Below are positions 7,998 to 17,800 of a stretch of DNA of 35,040 bases, piece by piece (position 1 is the stretch's first letter; every line of letters begins with the position of its first letter). Below the pieces are notes generated by a model that was given only the letters and a program-made list of their open reading frames with translations, ran no database searches and was not told where the DNA came from. The position numbers and the translations under genes were made by a program. This DNA is from CAYMDD01 sp964409675 (GTDB lineage: Bacteria > Pseudomonadota > Alphaproteobacteria > Rickettsiales > SXRF01): NCBI GenBank assembly GCA_964409675.1, contig CAYPEF010000010.1:1-35040 (forward strand). Direction: 5' to 3'.

Positions 7998-9494
7998 ATG
8001 TTTGGTAAAAAAACGCATTTTTCAGATGAGTCTCCTAATGAAAAGCCGGTGCATAAAGCCGGTGATTCCGTGCCGCTGCCGGTGGTTATCAACCAGAAGG
8101 AGCTGGTAAAAGGCGAAGATAATGCGCTCATTGAGTCAGAGGTATCGCAAAGTCAGTACGCGCAGGATGCGGCAGGAGCGGCGGGTATGCGCTCAAAAGA
8201 GCGCCGGCTGGAAACGCTCGATTTCCTGCAGGCCAAGCATTACCTGATCGAAGCGCTGGTGGATCGTATTGACTTCCGCTTTCTGCAGAATATGTCGAAT
8301 GAGGCTAAGCGGGCGCGCGTTGGGCATATTATTAACGAATATATTGCTCACGAGCTGCAGATTCCCCTGACGGCCGCGCAGCAGCAACTCCTGCACGACC
8401 AGGTACTGGATGATTTGCTGGGCTTCGGCCCGCTGGAAGTGCTGCTGGCCGATCCGGATGTGTCTGATATCATGATCAACGGCCATGCCCAGGTGTATAT
8501 TGAAAAGCGCGGCAAGATTTTTTTAAGCGATGTCAAATTCAGCAGCGAAAAACACCTGCTGAACGTGGTGCAGAAAATCGTAACGCTGGTGGGGCGGCGC
8601 ATCGATGAATCGAGCCCGATGGTGGATGCGCGGATGCCGGACGGCTCACGTTTCAACGCTATCATCCCGCCGCTGGCGCTGAACGGCTGTTTGGTGTCGA
8701 TTCGCAAATTCAAGCGGCATAAGATGCCGCTGCGCGAGTATCTCGAATATGACTCGATGAGCCCGGAAATGTGCAATTTCCTGGAGATCTGCGGCAATAT
8801 CCGACTGAATATCATTATCTCCGGCGGTACCGGTTCGGGAAAGACCACGCTGCTGAATGCCATATCCGGGCATATCGACGGCGGCGAGCGTATTATTACC
8901 ATCGAGGAGGCGGCGGAATTGCAATTGCAGCAGCCGCACGTGCTGCGCCTGGAAACCCGCCCGCCCAATATCGAGGGGACCGGTGAGATCAACCAGCGCC
9001 TGCTGGTGAAAAACGCCCTGCGCATGCGCCCGGACCGCATTATTCTTGGTGAAATCCGTGGCGATGAGGTGATCGACGTGCTGGCAGCCATGAATACCGG
9101 CCATGACGGATCCATGGCGACCATCCATGCCAACTCGCCGCGCGACTGCTTAAGCCGTATCGAAAATCTGGTCGGCATGTCAGGCGTGAGCCTGTCGCCT
9201 TCTTCGTTGCGCTCACAGATAGCGAGCGCCGTGCAACTGATCGTGCAGCTGAACCGCATGCGCGACGGCAGGCGGCGCGTGGTGGCGATTGAAGAGGTTT
9301 TGGGTATTGAAGACGGCGCTATCCAGACGCGTACACTGTTCACCTACAAGCCGGGCCCAATGGACGAAACCGGGAAATTACGCGGTAGTTTCATCGCCAC
9401 CGGCGCGGTTCCGCAATTCCTGCCGCAGGCCGAATATTTCGGCCGCGATGGGGAAATGCTGGCCTGCATTCAGAAACCTTCAGGAACGCATTGA
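7998..9494 (+). CDS. cpaF: Tad pilus motor ATPase CpaF/TadA
   Basis: 498-residue secretion ATPase of the VirB11/PulE superfamily that powers Flp pilus extension (and retraction in Tad systems) at the cytoplasmic face. The Walker A loop GGTGSGKT is at residues 276-283. It is followed by the acidic IITIEEAAELQL Walker B region, the RMRPDRIILGEIRGDE segment and the ATIHANSP His box. The roughly 60-residue N-terminal tail is polar and variable, as in other CpaF proteins. It starts six bases after cpaE stops, and tadB begins four bases after its own stop. Complete, with all catalytic motifs visible. Confidence 0.97.
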   Translation: MFGKKTHFSDESPNEKPVHKAGDSVPLPVVINQKELVKGEDNALIESEVSQSQYAQDAAGAAGMRSKERRLETLDFLQAKHYLIEALVDRIDFRFLQNMSNEAKRARVGHIINEYIAHELQIPLTAAQQQLLHDQVLDDLLGFGPLEVLLADPDVSDIMINGHAQVYIEKRGKIFLSDVKFSSEKHLLNVVQKIVTLVGRRIDESSPMVDARMPDGSRFNAIIPPLALNGCLVSIRKFKRHKMPLREYLEYDSMSPEMCNFLEICGNIRLNIIISGGTGSGKTTLLNAISGHIDGGERIITIEEAAELQLQQPHVLRLETRPPNIEGTGEINQRLLVKNALRMRPDRIILGEIRGDEVIDVLAAMNTGHDGSMATIHANSPRDCLSRIENLVGMSGVSLSPSSLRSQIASAVQLIVQLNRMRDGRRRVVAIEEVLGIEDGAIQTRTLFTYKPGPMDETGKLRGSFIATGAVPQFLPQAEYFGRDGEMLACIQKPSGTH

Positions 9495-9498
9495 TTTT

Positions 9499-10476
9499 AT
9501 GTCGCCTTTTGTTTTGCTTATTGCCATTCTGGTTACGATTGCGGTGTATATCGGCTGCGTGGCGCTTCTGCCCAAAAAACTGCTGGAGGATGCTGATCCC
9601 CGCATTAAATCGTCGCTGCGCCGTTTAAAAGACGAGCAGCAGATGCTGCGTGAGGGCAATGCGTCCGATAGTCAGGATGAAGGCCGGGGGAGTGATTACA
9701 TTGACAATCCATTGACGCGGGCTTTCCTCATGCTGCCGTTGGCGAATAGGCTGCTGCCGCCGCTTCGCAAGGCCGGGCTGGGCGGAAATCTGGATAAGTT
9801 CATTTTGGCAACGCTTGCCGTGTTCATCGGGTTTGTCTGGCTGACGGCGCGGTTTGGGATCGCGGGGATTCCGCTGGCAATGATCGCCACCTGGCTGGCC
9901 ATGGCGCTTTATCTGCGCCGGCGCAGAAAGAAAATGCGCAAGCAATTCCTTGATTCGTTTCCGGATGCGCTGGATATGATCGTCCGCAGCGTGCGCTCCG
10001 GCTATCCTTTAACGTCGGCATTGGGGATGGTGGCTGATAATATCGGCCCTCCCATCGGCCAGGAATTCAAGCGCATTATTGATGAGACCAACTACGGATG
10101 GACGCTCAATGAAGCATTGAACCGTTTTGCAGAGCGACTCAATGAACCGGACATCAATTTTTTCGTGATCGTGCTGGCGGTGCAGCAGGAAACGGGCGGT
10201 AACCTGTCCGAAGTGCTAAGCAGCCTATCGAATGTGCTGCGCCAGCGCAAGCAGCTCCGCCTGAAGATTCATGCGCTCAGCTCCGAAGGGCGCGCAACCG
10301 CCTGGGTGCTGGGATCGTTGCCGGTTTTCATTTTCCTCATCATTAATTATATGGCGCCGGACCATATGACACCGCTATTTACCACTACCACCGGCTATAT
10401 GGTGCTGGCCGGTGTGGTAGGGATGGTGGTTGGCGGCATGGCGATTGTGCGTGCTATGATTAATATTGAGATTTAG
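9499..10476 (+). CDS. tadB: Tad pilus inner-membrane platform protein TadB
   Basis: 325-residue membrane protein of the type II secretion F (T2SF) family, one of the two platform proteins that couple the CpaF motor to the growing Flp pilus. It has an N-terminal membrane helix, a central pair of helices (about 100-145), a cytosolic T2SF domain including DSFPDALDMIVRSVRSGY and QQETGGNLSEVLSSLS, and two C-terminal helices. The frame remains open back to 9289, but that part lies inside cpaF and encodes no family sequence. The ATG at 9499 puts the hydrophobic helix first and has AGGA upstream at a longish spacing. Confidence 0.93.
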   Translation: MSPFVLLIAILVTIAVYIGCVALLPKKLLEDADPRIKSSLRRLKDEQQMLREGNASDSQDEGRGSDYIDNPLTRAFLMLPLANRLLPPLRKAGLGGNLDKFILATLAVFIGFVWLTARFGIAGIPLAMIATWLAMALYLRRRRKKMRKQFLDSFPDALDMIVRSVRSGYPLTSALGMVADNIGPPIGQEFKRIIDETNYGWTLNEALNRFAERLNEPDINFFVIVLAVQQETGGNLSEVLSSLSNVLRQRKQLRLKIHALSSEGRATAWVLGSLPVFIFLIINYMAPDHMTPLFTTTTGYMVLAGVVGMVVGGMAIVRAMINIEI

Positions 10477-10488
10477 GCGAGGCCGGTC

Positions 10489-11442
10489 ATGCAATTTTTT
10501 ACCAATCAATACGTCCTTTTTGCTATCGCCGCCGTTTGCGTGATTACCGCGTATATCGCCGGGGTGCTGTTATTCAAGCGCAACGCGGTACAGGCGCGCA
10601 CGCAGCGCATGATTGGGCAGTCAACGCTTGCAAAGGAGACGGCCGGGCGATCCATGATGGGCGAGCGGCTGGAGGAGATGCTATCCGCGCTTGGCGTGAA
10701 TATGGAAGAGCAGAAGCGCAAGCTGTATATTCCTCTGGGACGGGCGGGCATTGCTTCGCCGGATGCATATGTGTATCTGATCCTGTTTCAATATGTGATA
10801 CAGCCTTTGTTGCTGATCATCGGTATTCTGCTGCTGTATAAATGGACAGTTTTTGCCGATCACCTGAGTACGGATGCGCTACTGTTCCTGATCAGCGGCA
10901 TGATTATGTTGCTGATCGGGGCCATGGGCACCAGGCTGTATCTCTCCAATGCCCGTGCCAAGCGCGAGAAGCGCCTGGTGCGTTCATTCCCGGACGCTAT
11001 CGACCTGCTGCTGGTATGCGTGGAGTCCGGCCTGTCGCTCGACACCGCTCTGGCAAAGGTATGCAAGGAATTGCGGCGGGCGCATCCGGATATTACTACC
11101 GAACTGGAGCGTACCCGCCTGGAATTAAATATTCTCAATGACCGCGTGCAGGCGCTGCAGAACCTGTCTGATCGTACTAATACCGCCGGGTTCCGCTCCC
11201 TGGTATCGGCGTTGATGCAAAGCGAAAAATTTGGCACCAGCCTGTCCGATACGCTGCGCGTGCTGTCGGAGGATTTTCGCGCTTCCCGGCTGTTACTGGC
11301 GGAGAACAAGGCTGCGCGTATCCCGGCATTGATTACCCTGCCACTGATTCTCTTCATCCTGCCGGCCTTCATGTTGCTGATCATGGCTCCGCCGTTTATC
11401 AAGATCAGCCAATTGGGCGGTATCATGGGCGGGACGCGCTAA
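10489..11442 (+). CDS. tadC: Tad pilus inner-membrane platform protein TadC
   Basis: 317-residue T2SF-family protein, the partner of TadB. It shows an N-terminal helix, two central helices (about 95-155), the conserved RSFPDAIDLLLVCVESGLSL segment followed by the T2SF domain, and a C-terminal helix (about 280-305). GGCGAGG precedes the ATG closely. It is the last gene of the cluster. TadD, TadE, TadF, TadG, the Flp pilin and the prepilin peptidase do not follow; the next gene is uvrB. No clear terminator is visible after it. Confidence 0.93.
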   Translation: MQFFTNQYVLFAIAAVCVITAYIAGVLLFKRNAVQARTQRMIGQSTLAKETAGRSMMGERLEEMLSALGVNMEEQKRKLYIPLGRAGIASPDAYVYLILFQYVIQPLLLIIGILLLYKWTVFADHLSTDALLFLISGMIMLLIGAMGTRLYLSNARAKREKRLVRSFPDAIDLLLVCVESGLSLDTALAKVCKELRRAHPDITTELERTRLELNILNDRVQALQNLSDRTNTAGFRSLVSALMQSEKFGTSLSDTLRVLSEDFRASRLLLAENKAARIPALITLPLILFILPAFMLLIMAPPFIKISQLGGIMGGTR

Positions 11443-11496
11443 GCGCTTAAAAAAGCGTGGCATCGGGCTGTAAAAAGCACGGCGGCGCGCTATATA

Positions 11497-11520
11497 TCTC
11501 TACTTGAAAACAAGCAGAGA
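11497..11520 (+). promoter_or_regulatory. hairpin over the uvrB ribosome binding region
   Basis: TCTCT (11497-11501) pairs with AGAGA (11516-11520), and CTTG (11503-11506) with CAAG (11511-11514), with one mismatch and an AAAA loop. The right arm contains the only purine-rich ribosome-site candidate before the GTG start at 11527. TATATA at 11491-11496 could be a -10 element, but no good -35 is seen. It does not resemble the alphaproteobacterial LexA operator (GTTC repeats). Confidence 0.35.
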
Positions 11521-11526
11521 GTTTGT

Positions 11527-13542
<2,016 letters not shown>

Positions 13543-13600
13543 GTATTAATTATTTGGTAAGGCCGATATGCGATGCTGAAGCTTGAAGGAGCTGCCAGCC

Positions 13601-14398
13601 ATGAACCTATCCCCCAATAATAAACAGCGCGGCTTCACGCTGCTGGAACTTTCCATCTCGCTGGTGATCATCGGATTGCTGGTCGGCGGCATCATGCTTG
13701 GGAAGCAGCTGATTCAGCAAGCGCGGCTACGCGGCACCATAGCGGAAATCGACCAATATTTGAAGGCGGCAAAGTTGTTTCAGGATCAGTACATGGCATT
13801 GCCCGGTGACATGAAGAACGCGACGAGCATCTGGGGAGCCGCTGATGCAGATCCAGAAACTTGCAAATACACTATTGGTACCGGAACTCAGACTTGTAAT
13901 GGCGATGGTGATGGCAGAATTACATGGCAAGTTGCGCATAGCGATACATGGTATGAGCAATTTCGTTTCTGGCAACATCTTTCCAATGCTCATCTTATCC
14001 AGGGGCAATTTAGTGGTGTAACTTTAGGAGGGGCTGCGGGTACGCAAGTATATAGCCTTGGGGTGAATGCGCCTGCAAGTTCAGTTAAAGGCGGTGTTTA
14101 TTTTGCGCAAAATCTTAGTTTGGCAGAAGCACAGGCGCTATCTGCACAATTCTTTGTCGTAAATTATGGAAACTATTTAAGATTGGCGACTGAAAGCAGC
14201 GGAGCTGTATTAACGCCTGCGGAGGCTTACCAGATCGATGAAAAAATGGATGATGGATTGCCATTCAGTGGCAAGGTGGTGCCTTTTCGTAACACAGTAA
14301 CTGCAGATTGCCTTTCTCCCGATGATACTGCAACAGGGCGATATAATACTGGCGATAGCAGAACCTTGTGCGCATTACATTTTATCTTCGGGATGTAA
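13601..14398 (+). CDS. type IV-like prepilin (N-terminal methylation domain)
   Basis: 265-residue secreted pilin or pseudopilin. The leader ends KQRG followed by FTLLELSISLVIIGLL, so a PilD-type peptidase would cut after Gly11, leaving Phe at +1 and Glu at +5 (residue 16). This is the type IVa/type II pseudopilin class, not the Flp class of the nearby Tad system. The head is followed by MALPGDMKNAT (about 65-75), seen in related alphaproteobacterial pilin-like proteins, two Cys (88, 99), an NGDGDG loop that may bind calcium (100-105), and a second Cys pair near the C-terminus. AAGGAG lies nine bases before the ATG. From about 13855 the gene becomes much more AT-rich than its 5' end. Which pilus it belongs to is unknown. 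Confidence 0.85.
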   Translation: MNLSPNNKQRGFTLLELSISLVIIGLLVGGIMLGKQLIQQARLRGTIAEIDQYLKAAKLFQDQYMALPGDMKNATSIWGAADADPETCKYTIGTGTQTCNGDGDGRITWQVAHSDTWYEQFRFWQHLSNAHLIQGQFSGVTLGGAAGTQVYSLGVNAPASSVKGGVYFAQNLSLAEAQALSAQFFVVNYGNYLRLATESSGAVLTPAEAYQIDEKMDDGLPFSGKVVPFRNTVTADCLSPDDTATGRYNTGDSRTLCALHFIFGM

Positions 14399-14401
14399 GT
14401 G

Positions 14402-14429
14402 AAAGCACGCTAGTAGGTTGCTTTTTTTT
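14402..14429 (+). terminator. intrinsic terminator of the prepilin gene
   Basis: AAAGCA (14402-14407) pairs with TGCTTT (14419-14424) around an 11-base loop, and a run of eight T covers 14422-14429. It starts four bases after the prepilin stop and overlaps the 3' end of the converging RNase D gene. The stem is short, so strength is uncertain. Confidence 0.5.
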
Positions 14430-15552
14430 GTTTGGCATCCCAATGAATTTTTAATTCACCATTGATTAGTTGCTGTGCTGATTGTCCGAATAGCGCATGC
14501 CTCCAGCCTTGCATCACAGGGATATTATAATCTCCACTCGCCATCGCTTCCAAATCATCTTTACCGGCCACCAGCCTTGGTACGATACCATGCTCGCTGC
14601 ATTTGAGTTTTAGCAGCAATTGCAACAGCGCAACTAAATCGGAATCGGCAGTGCTGCGGCGGGAATAGGTGACGGTTGGCCATTCTTCCGGCGGCAGCAT
14701 TAGCGCCGTTTCCACGCAGCCGAGCAAGGCATCGGTCCATTTGGGGCTGAAATGCGAGCCGATGCCGCGGATATGGCGCAAGGCCTCCACATCGCGCGGG
14801 CAGGAGGCGGCGATCTCCAGCAATGTCTCATCGCGCAGGATGCGCCCGCGTGGGATGTTGCGGGCGCGCGCTTCCTCCTCGCGCCAGGCCGCCGCCTCGC
14901 GCAGCACGGCAAGCTGCTTTGGCTTAAGGTTGCCGGTCTTCAGACGCTTCCAGGCATCCTCCACCTCCAGCGTGTAGGTGGCGGGGTCGGTGAGGATGGC
15001 CATGTCTTCCGCAATCCAGCTTTCGCGGCCATTGCGCTCCAGCTTTACCTTGATTTTTTCATACGCGCCGCGCAGGTAAATCACGTCTTCCAGCGCGTAG
15101 GTAATCTGCCGGTCGGTGAGCGGGCGCTTGGCCCAGTCGGTGTAGCGCGATGCTTTGTCGATGGAGATGCTGAGCAGCCGCGAGACCAGCTCGCTGTAGG
15201 ACACGGATTCACCAAAGCCGCAAACCTGCGCGGCGATTTGTGTGTCGAAAGCGGGCGAGGGGGTGTTGCCGGTGAGATGGAAAAAAATCTCCACATCCTG
15301 CCGCCCGGCATGAAAAACTTTCAGCACCTGTTCATTGGCCAGCAGTCGGAACAGAGGGGTGAGGTTGATTCCCTCGGCGAGCGGGTCGATGGCGTAGGCG
15401 GCCTCCGGCCCGGCCACCTGAATCAGGCATACTTGCGGGTAATAGGTTTTCTCGCGGATGAATTCCGTGTCAATGGCGACGAACGAGACATGCTCCAGCG
15501 TATGGCAGAATTGCTCCAGCTGGTGGGTGGTGGTGATTAAACGGTGAGGCAT
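14410..15552 (-). CDS. rnd: ribonuclease D
   Basis: 380-residue 3'-to-5' exoribonuclease that trims tRNA and other stable RNA precursors. The DEDD exonuclease domain is intact: AIDTEF with Asp28 and Glu30, an HAGRQDVEIF motif, and the YALEDVIYL motif carrying the Tyr-x3-Asp pair. An HRDC domain follows, with a further HRDC-like C-terminal part, as in E. coli RNase D, and the length matches. The start ATG is at 15552. The gene converges on the prepilin gene with a gap of only 11 bases that holds the prepilin terminator. Another minus-strand gene lies 94 bases upstream of its start. Confidence 0.95.
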   Translation of the reverse strand: MPHRLITTTHQLEQFCHTLEHVSFVAIDTEFIREKTYYPQVCLIQVAGPEAAYAIDPLAEGINLTPLFRLLANEQVLKVFHAGRQDVEIFFHLTGNTPSPAFDTQIAAQVCGFGESVSYSELVSRLLSISIDKASRYTDWAKRPLTDRQITYALEDVIYLRGAYEKIKVKLERNGRESWIAEDMAILTDPATYTLEVEDAWKRLKTGNLKPKQLAVLREAAAWREEEARARNIPRGRILRDETLLEIAASCPRDVEALRHIRGIGSHFSPKWTDALLGCVETALMLPPEEWPTVTYSRRSTADSDLVALLQLLLKLKCSEHGIVPRLVAGKDDLEAMASGDYNIPVMQGWRHALFGQSAQQLINGELKIHWDAKQKKATY

Positions 15553-15646
15553 AATAATATTTTAGTGATAGCCAAGGTTAAGCTAGCACTGGATACAAGC
15601 TTTCGCCTGCATGACAAGTAAAATATACGTCAAACCCCCGGTGGGC

Positions 15647-17374
15647 TCAGGCCGCGCCCAGCCCTTGCCCATTCGCACGTGTGGCGATACGGTTTTTTTC
15701 ACGTTGCGCCCATTCGCCGAGGGCGCCCATGTTAAGCGCATCCTGCAGAGCGCGGTTGGCTTCGGTAATCGGCAGGATCACTTCCTGCGGCAGCGCGGTG
15801 GTGGCGTTGGCAATCGCCTGGTTGGCTTTCACCACGCCCTCGATTACTTTTTCCGCCAGCGGACGGATGGCCTGCTCGGCATCCGCATTGCCGCCAATTT
15901 TGGCGAGGATAGCGTTGGCCGTCTGTTCGGCAGAAGATGCGCCGGCACCGCTTGCCTGCGCGTCGCTCAGGCCGTCGAAGGCGGACTGCATCGCGGCCTG
16001 CGTCTGGCGGAAGGCTTCGATCAGCGCCTGTGCATGTGCCTGCACGCGCTTTTTCGCCGCGCCGTCCGATCCGGCAACGCCGACCAGCTCGATATTTTCC
16101 ACCTTCGCCATGCCAAGTTCGGCGGGTTTTGCCTGCATTTGCGGGTCAAGTGCGGCAATCGCCTGCACGGCCTCCCAGGCTTTGCCCTGGGACAGCGTCA
16201 GGTCAATCGTCATTTCGCCGGGCTTGGAGGGGTCTTTGTTTACAACGGGAGGTTTTTTCAGTTCAACGCGCTGGTTTTTCGGAGCATCCCATTGGTGCTG
16301 TTGCTTGAAAGCGTCGTCTTTCAGGAATTCCTGCACGCATTGCTCATGCTCGGGGTGCGTCTTGGCGAAAGCTTTCAGTTTTTTCGTTACCGCACGCTTC
16401 ATATCCTCGCGCCCGGCAATCAGAGGGAATACGTCTTTGGCTGTTTCGCCCGCGGTAAGTACCGAGCGGCCCAGCGCTTTGCCAAGCTGTTCATCGGTGA
16501 GCGACGATAAGGGGTTGGTTTTATTAAGCGTCAGTTGGTCAGGCGGTGTGGCGCCGGGGACGTTTTTATTTTTTGTCGCTTCCGCCTGTTCCGGGGATGC
16601 GAAGGTAATACTGATGCTGCCGGGGCTGAAATAATTATCATTCTTGGCGGTTTCGTTGAACGTAAGGGTTACGTCCATTTTTTCCACTTGCTGTGCAATT
16701 GCCTGCTTAGCCGCATCATCGGTTGCGCCCTGATACTTGGCGATGCGCTCAGCCAGCTTCTGCTTTATGTCTGGCAGGCGTCCACGGATATTTTCTGCTA
16801 TGTTTTTTGTCTCTTTGGCGGCTTCTATATTTACAGTAACGGCAAATTCATTTTTGCTGATTTGCAGGGCATGATCCGGCGCACTATGCCATGTGCCAGC
16901 TGTATCGCTATCGAATCCGCGCCATTCAAGCAGCTTTGGATCGATGTCCGCGCCCATGCCGATAAATTCAGCAAGCTTGTCTTTCAGCTTGGCGACATGC
17001 TTTTCAGGGCTTTCGAATGCAATCGCATCTTTTAACACCGGCACTTCAGCCAGCACCGCCAGCGCCGTATCCTTCACCTTGCTAGGGATGGATTCGATAT
17101 GCGGGTCTTTCAGTGTGACGCGCAGCACTTCCGACTGGTTAGTGCTATCTGCTCCAGAATAGCGATCATCAAGCCCTACGCCGATCGTTACTCCGCTGGT
17201 TAAAAACTGCGGATGGTCCGGTCTGCCGTGTGCGAACAGGCGGTTATTTATCAGGCGCTGCACCATCTGCTCCGCCTTGTTGAAATCATCGGGAAGCGCC
17301 TGTGTGTGACCGGTAAATTCTGCAACCATAAGTATTCGTGCCTGCTTGTCTAAAGGGCATAAGCCATTCTCCAT
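15647..17374 (-). CDS. hypothetical protein, 575 residues, unrecognised
   Basis: I do not recognise this protein. It has no signal peptide and no obvious membrane helix, so it is probably cytosolic or exported by a route without a cleaved leader. It is rich in Ala, Lys, Gln, Glu and Asp. Beta-like strands (SGVTIGVGLDD, FAVTVNIEAAKE, MDVTLTFNETAKND, GEMTIDLTLSQG) alternate with long amphipathic helices that could form coiled coils (about 190-235 and 440-560). The strand-then-helix pattern hints at repeated modules but is too weak to claim. The open frame and natural composition on this strand, with codon use like its neighbours, support a real gene. The start is uncertain: ATG at 17374 lacks a ribosome site, and the in-frame ATG at 17329 (MVAEFTGH) is an alternative. 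Confidence 0.75.
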   Translation of the reverse strand: MENGLCPLDKQARILMVAEFTGHTQALPDDFNKAEQMVQRLINNRLFAHGRPDHPQFLTSGVTIGVGLDDRYSGADSTNQSEVLRVTLKDPHIESIPSKVKDTALAVLAEVPVLKDAIAFESPEKHVAKLKDKLAEFIGMGADIDPKLLEWRGFDSDTAGTWHSAPDHALQISKNEFAVTVNIEAAKETKNIAENIRGRLPDIKQKLAERIAKYQGATDDAAKQAIAQQVEKMDVTLTFNETAKNDNYFSPGSISITFASPEQAEATKNKNVPGATPPDQLTLNKTNPLSSLTDEQLGKALGRSVLTAGETAKDVFPLIAGREDMKRAVTKKLKAFAKTHPEHEQCVQEFLKDDAFKQQHQWDAPKNQRVELKKPPVVNKDPSKPGEMTIDLTLSQGKAWEAVQAIAALDPQMQAKPAELGMAKVENIELVGVAGSDGAAKKRVQAHAQALIEAFRQTQAAMQSAFDGLSDAQASGAGASSAEQTANAILAKIGGNADAEQAIRPLAEKVIEGVVKANQAIANATTALPQEVILPITEANRALQDALNMGALGEWAQREKNRIATRANGQGLGAA

Positions 17375-17800
17375 GCTAAGCGAGGAGGGGGGTAAAGGAA
17401 AATGAAGCTTTTATGACATTCGCGGCGATTGCCAAGTAACCGGATATGGTATTGATAAAATTAATATATTTCAATTTCTGCAGAATGCTAAGACTATTTC
17501 CCTGCTGTACCTTGGCCGATGCGCCGCATAAGTGATATTTTACGCAAAAGCGGTACAGCGATAACCTTTCCTTATTCATTTTGTCGGATAATGTTGTAAT
17601 GGCCGGGCATGTGGGCTGGCGGCGAGTGCATTTTTTTCGATGAAAATTCATACTGAAATTTCCGTATGCATTACGCTTGCGCTGGCTGCGGATGTACGCT
17701 GGGCGCTGTAATCGCAGGGGATTTATCCTTGGCAAGGGGAGGTACATGGATTATAGCTTGATGATTCCTTGAAACCAGTTTCCTGATTGATAATTTATCT
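17375..17800. other. divergent intergenic region with aspS promoter
   Basis: This 426-base gap separates the minus-strand 575-residue gene from aspS. A 123-codon open frame on the minus strand (17376-17747) fills much of it but has no recognisable feature and is treated as chance. The region is AT-rich in 17440-17480. Apart from the aspS promoter I see no tRNA, repeat or riboswitch. Confidence 0.5.
17729..17757 (+). promoter_or_regulatory. candidate aspS promoter
   Basis: TTGGCA (17729-17734, five of six consensus) and TATAGC (17752-17757, four of six) are separated by an ideal 17 bases. Initiation would be near 17764, giving a leader of about 37 bases before the aspS ATG, which has no clear ribosome site. 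Confidence 0.5.

Noticed and set aside
8348..9343. 331-codon open frame antisense to cpaF
   Set aside because: Ser/Arg-rich shadow of the motor ATPase gene with no start signal or domain.
9289..9498. Upstream extension of tadB inside cpaF
   Set aside because: The frame is open, but it reads cpaF out of frame and would put a polar segment before the hydrophobic N-terminus expected of TadB.
11497..11520. LexA/SOS box upstream of uvrB
   Set aside because: No GTTC-N7-GTTC or GAAC-N7-GAAC arrangement occurs in the gap before uvrB; the inverted repeat there has a different sequence.
17376..17747. 123-codon open frame on the minus strand in the gap before the 575-residue gene
   Set aside because: It has no recognisable domain, an unnatural residue mix (many Arg, Lys, Cys and Ser), no ribosome site, and overlaps the aspS promoter. 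Treated as chance.
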